Assembly: GCF_008330945.1 (NCBI RefSeq) | Contig: NZ_CP043488.1 | Coordinates: 1,550,001-1,614,000 of the forward strand | Direction of reading: 5' to 3' | Length of the DNA: 64,000 nucleotides | Origin: Labrys sp. KNU-23 | Lineage (GTDB): Bacteria; Pseudomonadota; Alphaproteobacteria; Rhizobiales; Labraceae | Part shown: piece after piece, positions 53,296 to 61,984 of the stretch | Position numbering within the stretch: the stretch's first letter is position 1 | How the letters are laid out: each line of letters begins with the position of its first letter | Notes under the pieces: model-generated | The model's input: the letters and a program-made list of their open reading frames with translations, nothing else | Told to the model about the DNA's origin: nothing | Database searches by the model: none | Translations under genes and position numbers: made by a program

Positions 53296-53856
53296 TCAAT
53301 CCCGGAATTCGGGCGGCAGGTCGCGCAATCGTGTTCCATTGTCGAGTTCGAGCGCCCCGCGCCAGAGCCGGCGCGCGCGCTCCATCGCCGTGGCGCGCAG
53401 GGGTCGCAGAGCCCCACCGGCGTCGGCGGCAGGCACATCCCAGCCGCTGCCCGGCAGGTCGCGCCAGACCACGTTGAGATGCACGGCGGCATGGTCGAAC
53501 AGGTGGCGCAGCGCCCTGGCGGGCAAGGTGGCGCCGAGCTCGATGTCGCCGATCCGCCCGGCCTCGCCGTCATAGAAAGGCGGGACCGGCTCGCCTGCCG
53601 TCGCCGCCTCCACTTGCCGGCTGATCGCCCGCGCCTGATAGGCGACGTCGCAGATCACATGCGCCCGGGTCCGGCCGGACACCCGGGAGGGTGCGTAGAG
53701 CGCGGCATCGCCGAGTTCGCCGAGCTTGCGGGCGAAATAGGCGGTGCCCAGCCGGGCGAGCCGCAGATCCGCCGCCGGCGCTTCCGGCGCATCGTAGCGC
53801 GCACCGAGCCCCTGCCGCTCCTGCAGAGCCCGGCGGGCGGCGTCGAGATCGTTCAT
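53296..53856 (-). CDS. DinB-like / maleylpyruvate isomerase N-terminal-type protein
   Basis: 186 residues, start overlapping the dioxygenase stop (TGATG). The helical pattern and histidines recall the DinB/MDMPI metal-dependent fold: [20 protein letters not shown] near residue 62 and [20 protein letters not shown] near 115 (HxxxH). Mycothiol-dependent maleylpyruvate isomerases of actinobacteria have this fold, but this genome type does not make mycothiol, and a GST isomerase is present. It may be a second isomerase using another thiol, or serve an accessory role. Confidence 0.7.
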   Translation of the reverse strand: MNDLDAARRALQERQGLGARYDAPEAPAADLRLARLGTAYFARKLGELGDAALYAPSRVSGRTRAHVICDVAYQARAISRQVEAATAGEPVPPFYDGEAGRIGDIELGATLPARALRHLFDHAAVHLNVVWRDLPGSGWDVPAADAGGALRPLRATAMERARRLWRGALELDNGTRLRDLPPEFRD

Positions 53857-54932
53857 CAGTCACCGCCCTCGACCAGCGTGCGGTCGAAATTCAGGCGCTC
53901 GATGATGGGGGCATCGGAAAAGCGGAACAGGTCGAACGGGGTCTCGGCCTGGAGCGACCAGGCAACCCAGGAGGGAACCACGAAAATGTCTCCCTTTTCG
54001 AGTTTGTGCGTCACGCCGCCCATCACCACGGCGCCCCGGCCCTCGAAGACCTGGAACACCGAGGAGCCGACTTCCCGCCGCACCGCCGTTTCGGCACCCT
54101 GGCGCAAGCGGTGGAACTCAGCGCGGATGGTCGGCATCACGTCGCCACCCGTGGTCGGGTTGACATAGCGGATCGCGGCATGGCCCTGCTCCACCGTCGC
54201 CGGCTGTCCCTCCTCTTCGAGCAGCAACTGCTCGGTGAGTGCGCGGTCGGTATACTCCCAGCGATAGGCGCCGATGGGCGAGGACACCGTGTTCTGCAGC
54301 CCCGACAGCGGGCGCAGGCCCGGATGGCACCACAGGCGCTCGCTGCGCGAGAACCGCGGCGTGGCGTAGTCGGTCACGCGTTCCGAGCCGAATTCGAAGA
54401 AGCCGACATCGTTCTGGTAGGAGAAGGGAATGTCGAGGCCGTCGATCCAGGCCATCGGCTGGTCGGTTTCGTTGTGATGGCCGTGGAAGTTCCAGCCCGG
54501 CGTGAGCAGGAAGTCGCCACGACTCATGCGCACGGGATCGCCATTGACCACCGTCCAGACCCCCTCGCCCTCGACGACGAAGCGGAAGGCGTTCTGCGAG
54601 TGACGGTGTTCGGGCGCCGTTTCCTTCGGGCCGAGATACTGGATGGCGCACCACAGCGTGGGCGAGACATAGGCCTCTCCGCCGAGGCCGGGATTTGCGA
54701 GGCCGATGGCGCGGCGCTCGCCGCCCCGGCCCACCGGCACGAGATCGCCCGACGCCTGGGCCAGCGGGAACAAATCCGCCCATCTCCACACATGCGGCAC
54801 CGCCTTGGGACGGGGATGGCGCGGCATCAGATCGCCGAGCTGGGTCCAGAGCGGATTGAGGTGCTGATCCTTGAAATCGGCATAGAGCTTGCGCAGGGCC
54901 GGCGTATCGTCCGGCTGCATCGCATTGGCCAT
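53856..54932 (-). CDS. Gentisate 1,2-dioxygenase (bicupin)
   Basis: 358 residues. First cupin: PEHRHSQNAFRFVVEGEGVW (iron-binding His, about residues 107-126), SRGDFLLTPGWNFHGHHNETD (third His), IDGLDIPF. Second cupin: SSVFQVFEGRGAVVMGGVTH and LEKGDIFVVPSWVAW. Fe(II)-dependent ring opening of gentisate to maleylpyruvate. Head of a four-gene minus operon with the DinB-like protein, hydrolase and GST. A 10-base dyad lies just upstream (54950-54977), shared with the divergent marR. Confidence 0.93.
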   Translation of the reverse strand: MANAMQPDDTPALRKLYADFKDQHLNPLWTQLGDLMPRHPRPKAVPHVWRWADLFPLAQASGDLVPVGRGGERRAIGLANPGLGGEAYVSPTLWCAIQYLGPKETAPEHRHSQNAFRFVVEGEGVWTVVNGDPVRMSRGDFLLTPGWNFHGHHNETDQPMAWIDGLDIPFSYQNDVGFFEFGSERVTDYATPRFSRSERLWCHPGLRPLSGLQNTVSSPIGAYRWEYTDRALTEQLLLEEEGQPATVEQGHAAIRYVNPTTGGDVMPTIRAEFHRLRQGAETAVRREVGSSVFQVFEGRGAVVMGGVTHKLEKGDIFVVPSWVAWSLQAETPFDLFRFSDAPIIERLNFDRTLVEGGD

Positions 54933-54949
54933 CGGCGTTTCTCCCTGAA

Positions 54950-54977
54950 TGAATTAGTACGTATACTTACTAATTCA
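54950..54977. promoter_or_regulatory. Operator between gentisate dioxygenase and MarR 2
   Basis: TGAATTAGTA (54950-54959) and TACTAATTCA (54968-54977) form a perfect 10-base dyad with an 8-base spacer. On the minus strand TTGACA lies at 54981-54986 with TATACG 15 bases later. The 13-base block TTAGTACGTATAC is the one repeated at 48500-48512. Confidence 0.8.
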
Positions 54978-55024
54978 GATTGTCAATGGTTGTCGCGATT
55001 GCGGGGCACTGATAGGAAGCGGAC

Positions 55025-55453
55025 ATGGCGTTCATCCATCACCTTCCCGGCCACCTGATCCGGCGGCTGCACCAGCTCTCCGTCGCGACGTTCACGCAGA
55101 AGACGCAGGAAGCCGGCTTCGACCTGACCCAGCTGCAATTCGCGGTGCTGTCGGCGCTCGAAGAGAACCCGGAAATCGACCAGGCCACGCTGGCCATGCT
55201 GGTCGACATGGACAAGGTGACCATCGGGGACGTGGTTTTGCGGCTGGAGACGCGCGATCTGATCCGCCGGGTCGTCAAGAAGACCGACCGGCGCGCGCGA
55301 ACGCTCACTTTGACCACGGGTGGCAAGACCCTGCTGGCCGATGTGCGCCCCCTGGTGGTCGCGATTCAGGACGACATTCTCGGCTCGCTGTCAGCGGAAG
55401 AGAAAACCAGTTTCATGGCTCTCGTCACCAAGGTCTGCCGGCCAGCCGATTGA
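55025..55453 (+). CDS. MarR-family regulator 2
   Basis: 142 residues. HLPGHLIRRLHQLSVATFTQ, FDLTQLQFAVLSALEENPEI, MDKVTIGDVVLRLETRDLIR (recognition helix) and KKTDRRARTLTLTTGGK (wing). Paralogue of MarR 1 by the shared PGHLIRR start, TQLQFA/TSVQFA and TIGDV segments. Divergent from gentisate dioxygenase and probably its direct repressor through the dyad in the gap; also may act at the MFS promoter, which carries part of the same site. Confidence 0.9.
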   Translation: MAFIHHLPGHLIRRLHQLSVATFTQKTQEAGFDLTQLQFAVLSALEENPEIDQATLAMLVDMDKVTIGDVVLRLETRDLIRRVVKKTDRRARTLTLTTGGKTLLADVRPLVVAIQDDILGSLSAEEKTSFMALVTKVCRPAD

Positions 55454-55516
55454 GCGCCTTTCGTGATTGAGGCTATGGTGCGCGCGCCATAACAGTCTCT
55501 AGCGGGAAAAGTCCCA

Positions 55517-56515
55517 ATGCCGAGCGCCGATACGTCTCCAGCCGCCAAGGGGCACGACGCGCGGCGCTTGTTCGCCTCCCAAGCCAGCCTCCACAAACTC
55601 GAGATCTTCTGCATGGTCTGCGACCTGCAGAGCGTAACGCGTGTGGCCGAGCGGCTGCGCATCGCCCAGCCCGTGGTCAGCGCGCATCTGCGCTTCCTGG
55701 AAGACAAGGTCGGCGCCAAGCTGTTCGAACGTAGCGGACGGCGCCTGGTCCTGACGCGCGAAGGCGCCCGCGTCGAGGCCTGGGCCCGCGACATCGTCAC
55801 CCGAACGCGTGAACTGGAGCGCGAACTGGCGCTGTCGGGCGACGGCGAAGCCGGCAGTGCCGTTGTCTCCGCCTCCATGACGGTCGCTTCCTACGTGCTG
55901 CCCCCGCTGTTCGCCGCCTTTCGCCGAACCCTGCGCGAGGGCGGCATCACGGTGCAGGTCTCCAACCCGCAGCTCGTCACCGCCAGCGTCAGGGACGGGT
56001 CCTGCGATTTCGGGCTCTGCATTCTCGATCCCCGCCATGATGTTGACGGCCTCAGCGTCGAGAAGCTGTGGACCGAGCAGCTGGTCTTGGTGGTTGCGGC
56101 CGACAGCACCCTGGTCGGCGACAGCGCCGACGCCGAAACCATCGCCAGCCTGCCCTTCATCTCCTCGCCCCGCCAGCAGGTCCGGCGCGAGCTGGAAGAG
56201 GACGCGCTCTATGCCCATGGCATCCGGCATCGCGAGGTCATTCTCGAATTCGGGCATCCGGAGGCCATGAAGCAGGCGGTGCGCCATCATGCCGGTGCGG
56301 CCTTCGTGTTGGAAAGCTGCGTGCGCGACGAACTGGCCCGGGGCCTGCTGCGGCAGGTCGAGACACCGGGCCTGGACCTGCCCGTTCCCGTCTTCCTGAT
56401 CTACAAGCGGGGCAAGGCCTTCTCGCGGTTCCAGTCGCGACTGATGGACTTCGTGCGGCAGGCTGCCGGCGACGGCCGGCTGCCGAGTTTCGAGCCTCCT
56501 GCGGCAGCAGGATGA
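55517..56515 (+). CDS. LysR-family regulator
   Basis: 332 residues with an extended N terminus; the HTH is at about residues 28-85 (KLEIFCMVCDLQSVTRVAER, LRIAQPVVSAHLRFLEDKVG, LFERSGRRLVLTREG). The effector domain follows (FGLCILDPRHDVDGLSVEKL, ISSPRQQVRRELEEDALYAH). It precedes the second hyuA-hyuB-SDR-ALDH operon on the same strand, 408 bases away, and may activate it. Effector unknown; probably an aromatic compound or the operon's product. Confidence 0.88.
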   Translation: MPSADTSPAAKGHDARRLFASQASLHKLEIFCMVCDLQSVTRVAERLRIAQPVVSAHLRFLEDKVGAKLFERSGRRLVLTREGARVEAWARDIVTRTRELERELALSGDGEAGSAVVSASMTVASYVLPPLFAAFRRTLREGGITVQVSNPQLVTASVRDGSCDFGLCILDPRHDVDGLSVEKLWTEQLVLVVAADSTLVGDSADAETIASLPFISSPRQQVRRELEEDALYAHGIRHREVILEFGHPEAMKQAVRHHAGAAFVLESCVRDELARGLLRQVETPGLDLPVPVFLIYKRGKAFSRFQSRLMDFVRQAAGDGRLPSFEPPAAAG

Positions 56516-56923
56516 CGGGCTGAGGGTGCGTCCGTCAATAAACGAAGCGAATTGGCTCGGCCTTTGTCATTGCCGGGCTTGACCCGGTAAGCCAGTTCCT
56601 CCCTCCAGACCTCGAAGACGGGGTCTCTTGATGCCCGGGTCAAGCCTGGGCATGACAAAGGTGACGCTTCAATTATTCAGGAGAATGCCCGAGCAACTCC
56701 ATTTGCCATCCCTGAATTCATAGGCATTTGGCTATGCATCGGCACGAATTATATATTGGATTGTCGTAAAGACCGGGCGTAGAACCCGATCCATGCTCGC
56801 GGGGAAAGAGAGCCCCGCGCCGGGACAGAATCCGATCTCAAGCGCGTTTCCAGCCGCTGTGCCAGGCACGGCGGCCCTCGCGCTCGGCCACGGATCACCC
56901 GGTATCAAGCTGGGAGGAAGGCC
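56516..56923. other. Region with palindromic repeat and promoter of the second hyu operon
   Basis: 408 bases without a gene. The repeat at 56563-56659 fills the first part. A small dyad CATAG-N8-CTATG at 56719-56736 in AT-rich sequence may be part of the hyuA2 promoter control. Confidence 0.6.
56563..56659. repeat. Palindromic repeat TTTGTCATTGCCGGGCTTGA, copy 2
   Basis: Left arm 56563-56582 is identical to copy 1; right arm 56640-56659 pairs with it imperfectly. The interior differs from copy 1. ORFs read from it are artefacts. Confidence 0.85.
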
Positions 56924-59020
56924 ATGTATCTGGGTGTCGACATCGGCGGCACGTTCACCGATCTCGTCCTCTTGGACGAACAAGGGGGCCTGGTCACCAC
57001 CAAGGCCCTGTCCACGCCGGGCGAATTGGAGGTCGGCGTCTTCAATGCGGTGCAGGATGCCGCTGCGCAGCGCGGCATGACGGGCGAGGAATTGCTGGCC
57101 CGCGTGGTCGCCTTCGGCCATGGCACGACGCAGGCGACCAATGCGGTGATCGAGCGCGACGGCGCCCGCACCGGCCTCATCGCCACCCGCGGCTTCGGCG
57201 ATACGCTGGCGATCCAGCGCCTGATGGGCTTTACCGCCGGCGTGCCGGTCGACCGCCTCGGCTGGTATTCGCGCCGGCGCTATCCCCAGCCGATCGTGCC
57301 GCGCCATCTGGTGCGGGAGATCCGCGAGCGCGTCGACCATGCCGGCAAGGTGCTGGTCGCGCTCGACGAGGACCAGGTGCGGGAAGCTGTTCGCTCGCTG
57401 GCGAGCGAGGGCGTGCAGACCTTCGCGGTCGCCTTCCTGTGGTCGTTCCGCAATCCCGAGCATGAGCGCATCGCCGCCCGCATCATCGGCGAGGAAGTGC
57501 CGGGGGCCTATGTCAGCCTGTCGAGCGAGGTGGCGCCCGTCATCGGCGAATATGAGCGCACCGCCACCGCCGCCCTCAATTCCTACCTCGCCCCCAAGGT
57601 CGTCTCCTATCTCGACGGTATCGAGCAGATGCTCAGGAAGCGTGGCTTCAAGGGCGCCTTTTCCATCCTCAATTCGGCCGGCGGCGTCATGCCTGTCGCC
57701 GAGGCCGCGCGCCGGCCGGTGACCCTGGTCACCTCGGGCCCGACCGGCGGGGTGATGGGCTCGGTGCACTTGGCCAAGAAGCTGGGCTATCGCAATCTCA
57801 TCACCACCGACATGGGCGGCACTTCCTTCGACGTCGCCATCGTGGTCGACGACAAGCCGCTGATGTCCACCAATCACGAGGCCGGCGGCTTTCATATCGC
57901 GACGCCGATGATCGAGGTCCGCGCCATCGGTGCCGGCGGCGGTTCGATCGCCCGCGTGGTCGACGGCCAGCTGCGCGTCGGGCCCGACAGCGCCGGCGCC
58001 CGGCCGGGACCGGTGTGCTATGGGCGGGGCGGCAGCCTCGCCACCGTCACCGACGCCGATGTCGTGCTCGGCATCATCGATCCCCAGACCTTTCTTGGCG
58101 GCAAGATGAAGCTCGACAAGGCGGCGGCATCGGCCGCCATCGACGAGCAGATTGCCAAGCCGCTCGGCCTGACCACCGAGGAAGCCGCCGCCGGTATCCG
58201 CCGCATCGTCGATGCCCAGATGGCCGATACGCTGCGCGAGGTCACCATCGGCCGTGGCCATGATCCGCGCGACTTCGTGATCTTCGCCTATGGCGGGGCC
58301 GGCCCGGTCCATTGCGCCGGCTATGGCGCCGAGCTCGGCGTGCCCAAGATGGTGGTGCCCGTCACCTCCATGGCGCATTCGGCCTATGGGGCGCTCGCCG
58401 CCGACCTGCAATTCGCGGTCGAAAAATCGCTGTTGATGCGGGCCGGCGGTGGAGCCCGCGCCCCGGCCGACGGCCTGGTCGCCTCCGAGATCGCGGCGGC
58501 CTTCGCAACGCTCGAAGCCGAATGCCTGGACGCCATGCGCCGGGCCGGCGTCACCGGCGAGGACGTCCAGCTCCTGCGCACGGCCGACCTGCGCTATCGG
58601 CGCCAGACCAATGATCTCATCATTCCCGTGCCGGCTGGCGAGATCGCCGCCGCGACGCTGGACGACCTCGTCGCACGCTTCGAGGCCACCTATGAGCAGA
58701 CCTATGGCAAGGGATCGGCCTTCCGCGAGGCCGGCCTCGAATTGACCAATGTCCGCGTCGAGGCCTTCGGCAAGGCACGCCGGCCGGAGATCGCGCTCAC
58801 CGCCCCCTCGGCCGAGCCGACGGTCGGCAGGCGCCGGATCTTCGAGCCCGTGGCCGCTGCATGGATGGAGTGCGCCGTCTACAACTGGCGCGAGCTGCCG
58901 ACGGACTTCACCGTCGCCGGCCCCGCCGTCATCGAGCATCCCGAAACCTCGGTCTTCGTCGCGGCCAGCCAGATTGCCCGGCTCGACGCCACCAGCAACA
59001 TCACCATCGAGCAGCGTTAG
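56924..59020 (+). CDS. HyuA: hydantoinase A/oxoprolinase family subunit (carboxylase beta-like), copy 2
   Basis: 698 residues, ATG behind GGGAGGA. GVDIGGTFTDLVLLDEQG (residues 4-21), FGHGTTQATNAVIERDGAR, TTDMGGTSFDVAIVVDD, RAIGAGGGSIARVVDG, RPGPVCYGRGGSLATVTDAD and FAYGGAGPVHCAGYGA. Same family as 41311-43413 but clearly diverged from it, so not a recent copy. It heads an operon: hyuB (10-base gap), SDR, ALDH. Expected to supply the ATP-dependent activation in the complex. Confidence 0.87.
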   Translation: MYLGVDIGGTFTDLVLLDEQGGLVTTKALSTPGELEVGVFNAVQDAAAQRGMTGEELLARVVAFGHGTTQATNAVIERDGARTGLIATRGFGDTLAIQRLMGFTAGVPVDRLGWYSRRRYPQPIVPRHLVREIRERVDHAGKVLVALDEDQVREAVRSLASEGVQTFAVAFLWSFRNPEHERIAARIIGEEVPGAYVSLSSEVAPVIGEYERTATAALNSYLAPKVVSYLDGIEQMLRKRGFKGAFSILNSAGGVMPVAEAARRPVTLVTSGPTGGVMGSVHLAKKLGYRNLITTDMGGTSFDVAIVVDDKPLMSTNHEAGGFHIATPMIEVRAIGAGGGSIARVVDGQLRVGPDSAGARPGPVCYGRGGSLATVTDADVVLGIIDPQTFLGGKMKLDKAAASAAIDEQIAKPLGLTTEEAAAGIRRIVDAQMADTLREVTIGRGHDPRDFVIFAYGGAGPVHCAGYGAELGVPKMVVPVTSMAHSAYGALAADLQFAVEKSLLMRAGGGARAPADGLVASEIAAAFATLEAECLDAMRRAGVTGEDVQLLRTADLRYRRQTNDLIIPVPAGEIAAATLDDLVARFEATYEQTYGKGSAFREAGLELTNVRVEAFGKARRPEIALTAPSAEPTVGRRRIFEPVAAAWMECAVYNWRELPTDFTVAGPAVIEHPETSVFVAASQIARLDATSNITIEQR

Positions 59021-59030
59021 GAAGACTGCC

Positions 59031-61154
59031 ATGTCTACAACTGACAACGCCATCGATCCCATCACCTTCGAGGTCGTGCGCAACAAGCTGCAGGCGATCA
59101 CCGAGGAACAGGCGATCACGCTCAAATCGGTCTCCGGCTCGCCGGTGGTGACCGAGGCGACCGACTTCAACAACGGCCTCTATCTCGCCGACGGCTCCAT
59201 CGTCACCATGGGCCCCCAGGTGCTGTTCCACACCGGCACGATGTCCTCGGTCATCCGCTCGATCAATGCCGAGTTCGCCGAGAATCCGGGCATCAACGAG
59301 GGTGACATGTTCATCCTCAACGATCCCTATCGCGGCGCCATCCATCAGCCCGACGTCTCGATCGTGGCGCCGATCTTCCATCGGGGTCGCCATGTCGCCT
59401 GGGCCGGTTCCTGCGCCCACCAGCTCGACGTCGGCGGCATGAGCTTCGGCTCCTGGGCCATCGGCGCCACCGAGATCCAGCAGGAGGCCATGCTGCTGCC
59501 GGGCATCAAGCTCGTCGAGAACGGCGTGCTGCGCCAGGATCTGTGGCAGATGATCATGGGCATGACCCGCCTGCCCCATGTGCTGGGGCTCGACCTCAAG
59601 GCGATGATCGCGGCCAACACCGTGGCGGCCCGCCGCCTGGTCGAACTGATGGACCGCTATGGCGGCGACACGGTCGAGACCATCATGGCCGAGGAGATCG
59701 CCAGTTCCGAGCGCCAGATCCGCCAGGTTCTTTCAACCCTACCCGACGGCGTCTTCCGGGCGCGCGACTATATCGAGCATGACGGCCATGAGAACGTGCT
59801 TTACCGCGTCTGCGTCACCGCGACCAAGAAGGGCGACCGCCTCACCCTCGACATGACGGGCACCTCGCCGCAGGCGCCCGGCTTCATCAACTGCACGGCC
59901 TCGGGCATGCGCGGCGCCGCCCTCACCGGGCTGCTGCCCATCCTCGCGCCGCGCATCCGCTGGAACGAGGGCATCCTGCGCGCCGTCGATTTCGTCGCGC
60001 CGAAGGGCATCCTGTGCAACGCCTCCTGGCCGGCCCCGATCTCCTCGGGCACGATCTCGACGGCCTGGATCGTCCAGAACGTGGTGGTTTCGGCCCTGTC
60101 GCGCCTGGTGGCCTGCTCGCCCGATCATGCCGGCGAGAGCCAGGCCGTCACCAAGGGCCACATGATGGTGATGACCCTGGCGGGGCAGGACCGGGACGGC
60201 GCACCCTTCGGCACCTTCCTACTCGACTCCACCGCCGGCGGGGGTGGTGCCTTCCCCGACCATGACGGCCTCGACGGCTCCGGCGATTTCTGCGTACCGC
60301 GGCCGGCCATCGCCAATGTCGAAGCCAATGAGGCGAACGGCCCCCTGCTATATCTCTTCCGCGCCTTCGTGCCCGACAGCGGCGGCCCCGGCCGCCAGCG
60401 CGGCGGTGCCGGTGCCGCCCTCGCCATCGCACCCTATGGCACCAACGCCCTGCACGCCATGATGCTGGGCCATGGCGTGGAGGTGCCCAATGCGGTGGGC
60501 CAGTTCGGCGGCCTGCCCGGCGCCTGCGGCCGCAATGTCATCCGCCGCGACGCCGGCGATCCCGCCACCCTGGCAGGCCTTGCCGGCGATCTCGACGAAT
60601 TGCTGGCCGCCGGGGTCGATGAGCTCGGTCCCAAGCCCGGCCGCATGCGCCTCAGCTCGCGCGACGTGCTCGGCTATGCCTTCCAGGGCGGCGGCGGCTA
60701 TGGCGACCCGCTGCTGCGCGATCCCGCCGCCGTGCTCGGCGATGTCGCCAACGGACATGTCAGCCTCGCAGCCGCTGCGGCCCAATATGGCGTGGTGATC
60801 GTACAGGGCATGGTCGACCAGCGCGCCACCGAACAGGCCCGGGCCGCCATCCGCAGCCGGCGTCTGGCTGGTGCCACGCCGACGCGGACAGTGGGCAAGG
60901 GCGAACTCGCCATCGCCGAGGGCCGCTTTGCCTGCGGCTGCGGCTGCGACCTCGGTCCGGTCACGGCGAACTGGAAGGAGAAGGTACGCAGCTATCGCGT
61001 CGAGCCGGAGACCTATGGGCCGCATATCCGCACCCATGCCGATCTCGAACTGCGCGAGCATGTCTGCACCGCCTGCGGCACCCTGCTCGAGGCCGAGGTC
61101 GTGCGCAAGGACGAAGCTTCCCTGGTCACGCTGCAGCTCGAAGCAGCCGCCTGA
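59031..61154 (+). CDS. HyuB with fused zinc-ribbon tail (carboxylase alpha + gamma-like), copy 2
   Basis: 707 residues. DPITFEVVRNKLQAITEEQA, GDMFILNDPYRGAIHQPDVS, DMTGTSPQAPGFINCTASG, SGGPGRQRGGAGAAL and FQGGGGYGDPLLRDP are the HyuB core to about residue 590. The last 90 residues add CGCGCDLGPV and HVCTACGTLLEAEV, the same two-pair cysteine domain that is a stand-alone gene at 38999-39304. The fusion supports the view that HyuB and the zinc protein work in one complex. Probably an ATP-dependent ketone carboxylase or related hydrolase. Confidence 0.87.
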   Translation: MSTTDNAIDPITFEVVRNKLQAITEEQAITLKSVSGSPVVTEATDFNNGLYLADGSIVTMGPQVLFHTGTMSSVIRSINAEFAENPGINEGDMFILNDPYRGAIHQPDVSIVAPIFHRGRHVAWAGSCAHQLDVGGMSFGSWAIGATEIQQEAMLLPGIKLVENGVLRQDLWQMIMGMTRLPHVLGLDLKAMIAANTVAARRLVELMDRYGGDTVETIMAEEIASSERQIRQVLSTLPDGVFRARDYIEHDGHENVLYRVCVTATKKGDRLTLDMTGTSPQAPGFINCTASGMRGAALTGLLPILAPRIRWNEGILRAVDFVAPKGILCNASWPAPISSGTISTAWIVQNVVVSALSRLVACSPDHAGESQAVTKGHMMVMTLAGQDRDGAPFGTFLLDSTAGGGGAFPDHDGLDGSGDFCVPRPAIANVEANEANGPLLYLFRAFVPDSGGPGRQRGGAGAALAIAPYGTNALHAMMLGHGVEVPNAVGQFGGLPGACGRNVIRRDAGDPATLAGLAGDLDELLAAGVDELGPKPGRMRLSSRDVLGYAFQGGGGYGDPLLRDPAAVLGDVANGHVSLAAAAAQYGVVIVQGMVDQRATEQARAAIRSRRLAGATPTRTVGKGELAIAEGRFACGCGCDLGPVTANWKEKVRSYRVEPETYGPHIRTHADLELREHVCTACGTLLEAEVVRKDEASLVTLQLEAAA

Positions 61155-61179
61155 CCCACCGGCAGGAAAGGAATTCATC

Positions 61180-61941
61180 ATGCAACCTTATCCTTCACAG
61201 GGCGCCGTCGTCGTCACCGGTGCCGGCCAGGGCATCGGGCGCCGGCTCGCTCTCACGCTCGTCGGCGAAGGCGTCGATGTGTGCATCGCCGACTGGAACG
61301 AGGAGAAGGGCCGCGCGGTGGCCGAGGAGGACACGCCGGGAACCGGCCGGCGCCTGTTCGTGCGCACCAATGTCGCCGATGAAGCCAGCTGCCAGGCCGC
61401 CGTCGACGCCACGCTCGCAGCGTTCGGCGGCGTGTTCGGCCTCGTCAACAACGCCTCGATCTTCTCGACCCTGAAGATGCGTCCCTTCTGGGAAATCCCC
61501 TCCGACGAGTGGGACCAGGTCCAGGCCGTCAATCTCAAGGGCGTCTTCAACATGACGCGGGCCGCCCGTGAGGCCCTGGCCGCCTCGGGCGAGGGCTCGG
61601 TCGTCAATGTGGCGTCCTCGACCATCCTGTTCGGGCGGCCCAATTATGCCCATTACGTCTCGTCCAAGGCGGGCGTGATGGGCCTGTCGCGGGCGATGGC
61701 GCGCGAGCTCGGCGGCCAGGCGATCCGGGTCAACACGCTGACGCCGGGCCCGACCTTCACCGAGGTCGAACGGGCCACCGTCACCCCCGAGCAGAAGGCC
61801 GCGATGATCGAGCAGCAATGCCTCAAGCGCGCCGGCGGCCCCGACGACATCGCCGATGCCATCGCCTTCCTGCTCTCGCGGCGGGCCCGCTGGATCACCG
61901 GGCAGCTCCTCAATGCCGATGGCGGCATGATCACCCATTGA
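61180..61941 (+). CDS. Short-chain dehydrogenase/reductase in the second hyu operon
   Basis: 253 residues from the ATG behind GGAAAGGAA. VVTGAGQGIGRRLALTLVGE (cofactor), LVNNASIFSTLKM (NAG variant NNAS), VVNVASSTILFG (Ser) and YAHYVSSKAGVMGLSRAMAR (Tyr, Lys); ends LLNADGGMITH. D39-like acidic residue after the second strand (CIADWNEEKG) suggests NAD. In 1-phenylethanol catabolism an SDR makes the ketone that an HyuA/HyuB carboxylase uses; here a similar order is present, so secondary-alcohol oxidation is a reasonable guess. Confidence 0.85.
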   Translation: MQPYPSQGAVVVTGAGQGIGRRLALTLVGEGVDVCIADWNEEKGRAVAEEDTPGTGRRLFVRTNVADEASCQAAVDATLAAFGGVFGLVNNASIFSTLKMRPFWEIPSDEWDQVQAVNLKGVFNMTRAAREALAASGEGSVVNVASSTILFGRPNYAHYVSSKAGVMGLSRAMARELGGQAIRVNTLTPGPTFTEVERATVTPEQKAAMIEQQCLKRAGGPDDIADAIAFLLSRRARWITGQLLNADGGMITH

Positions 61942-61984
61942 TGTCAGGCCGCCCCACGGGAGCGGCCGGAAAGAGCATGCAGAC

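Noticed and set aside
56401-56658. Minus-strand frame beginning MSCPGLTRASRDP, and a similar one at 48364-48573
   Set aside because: These are translations of palindromic repeat arms, a well-known false gene call.
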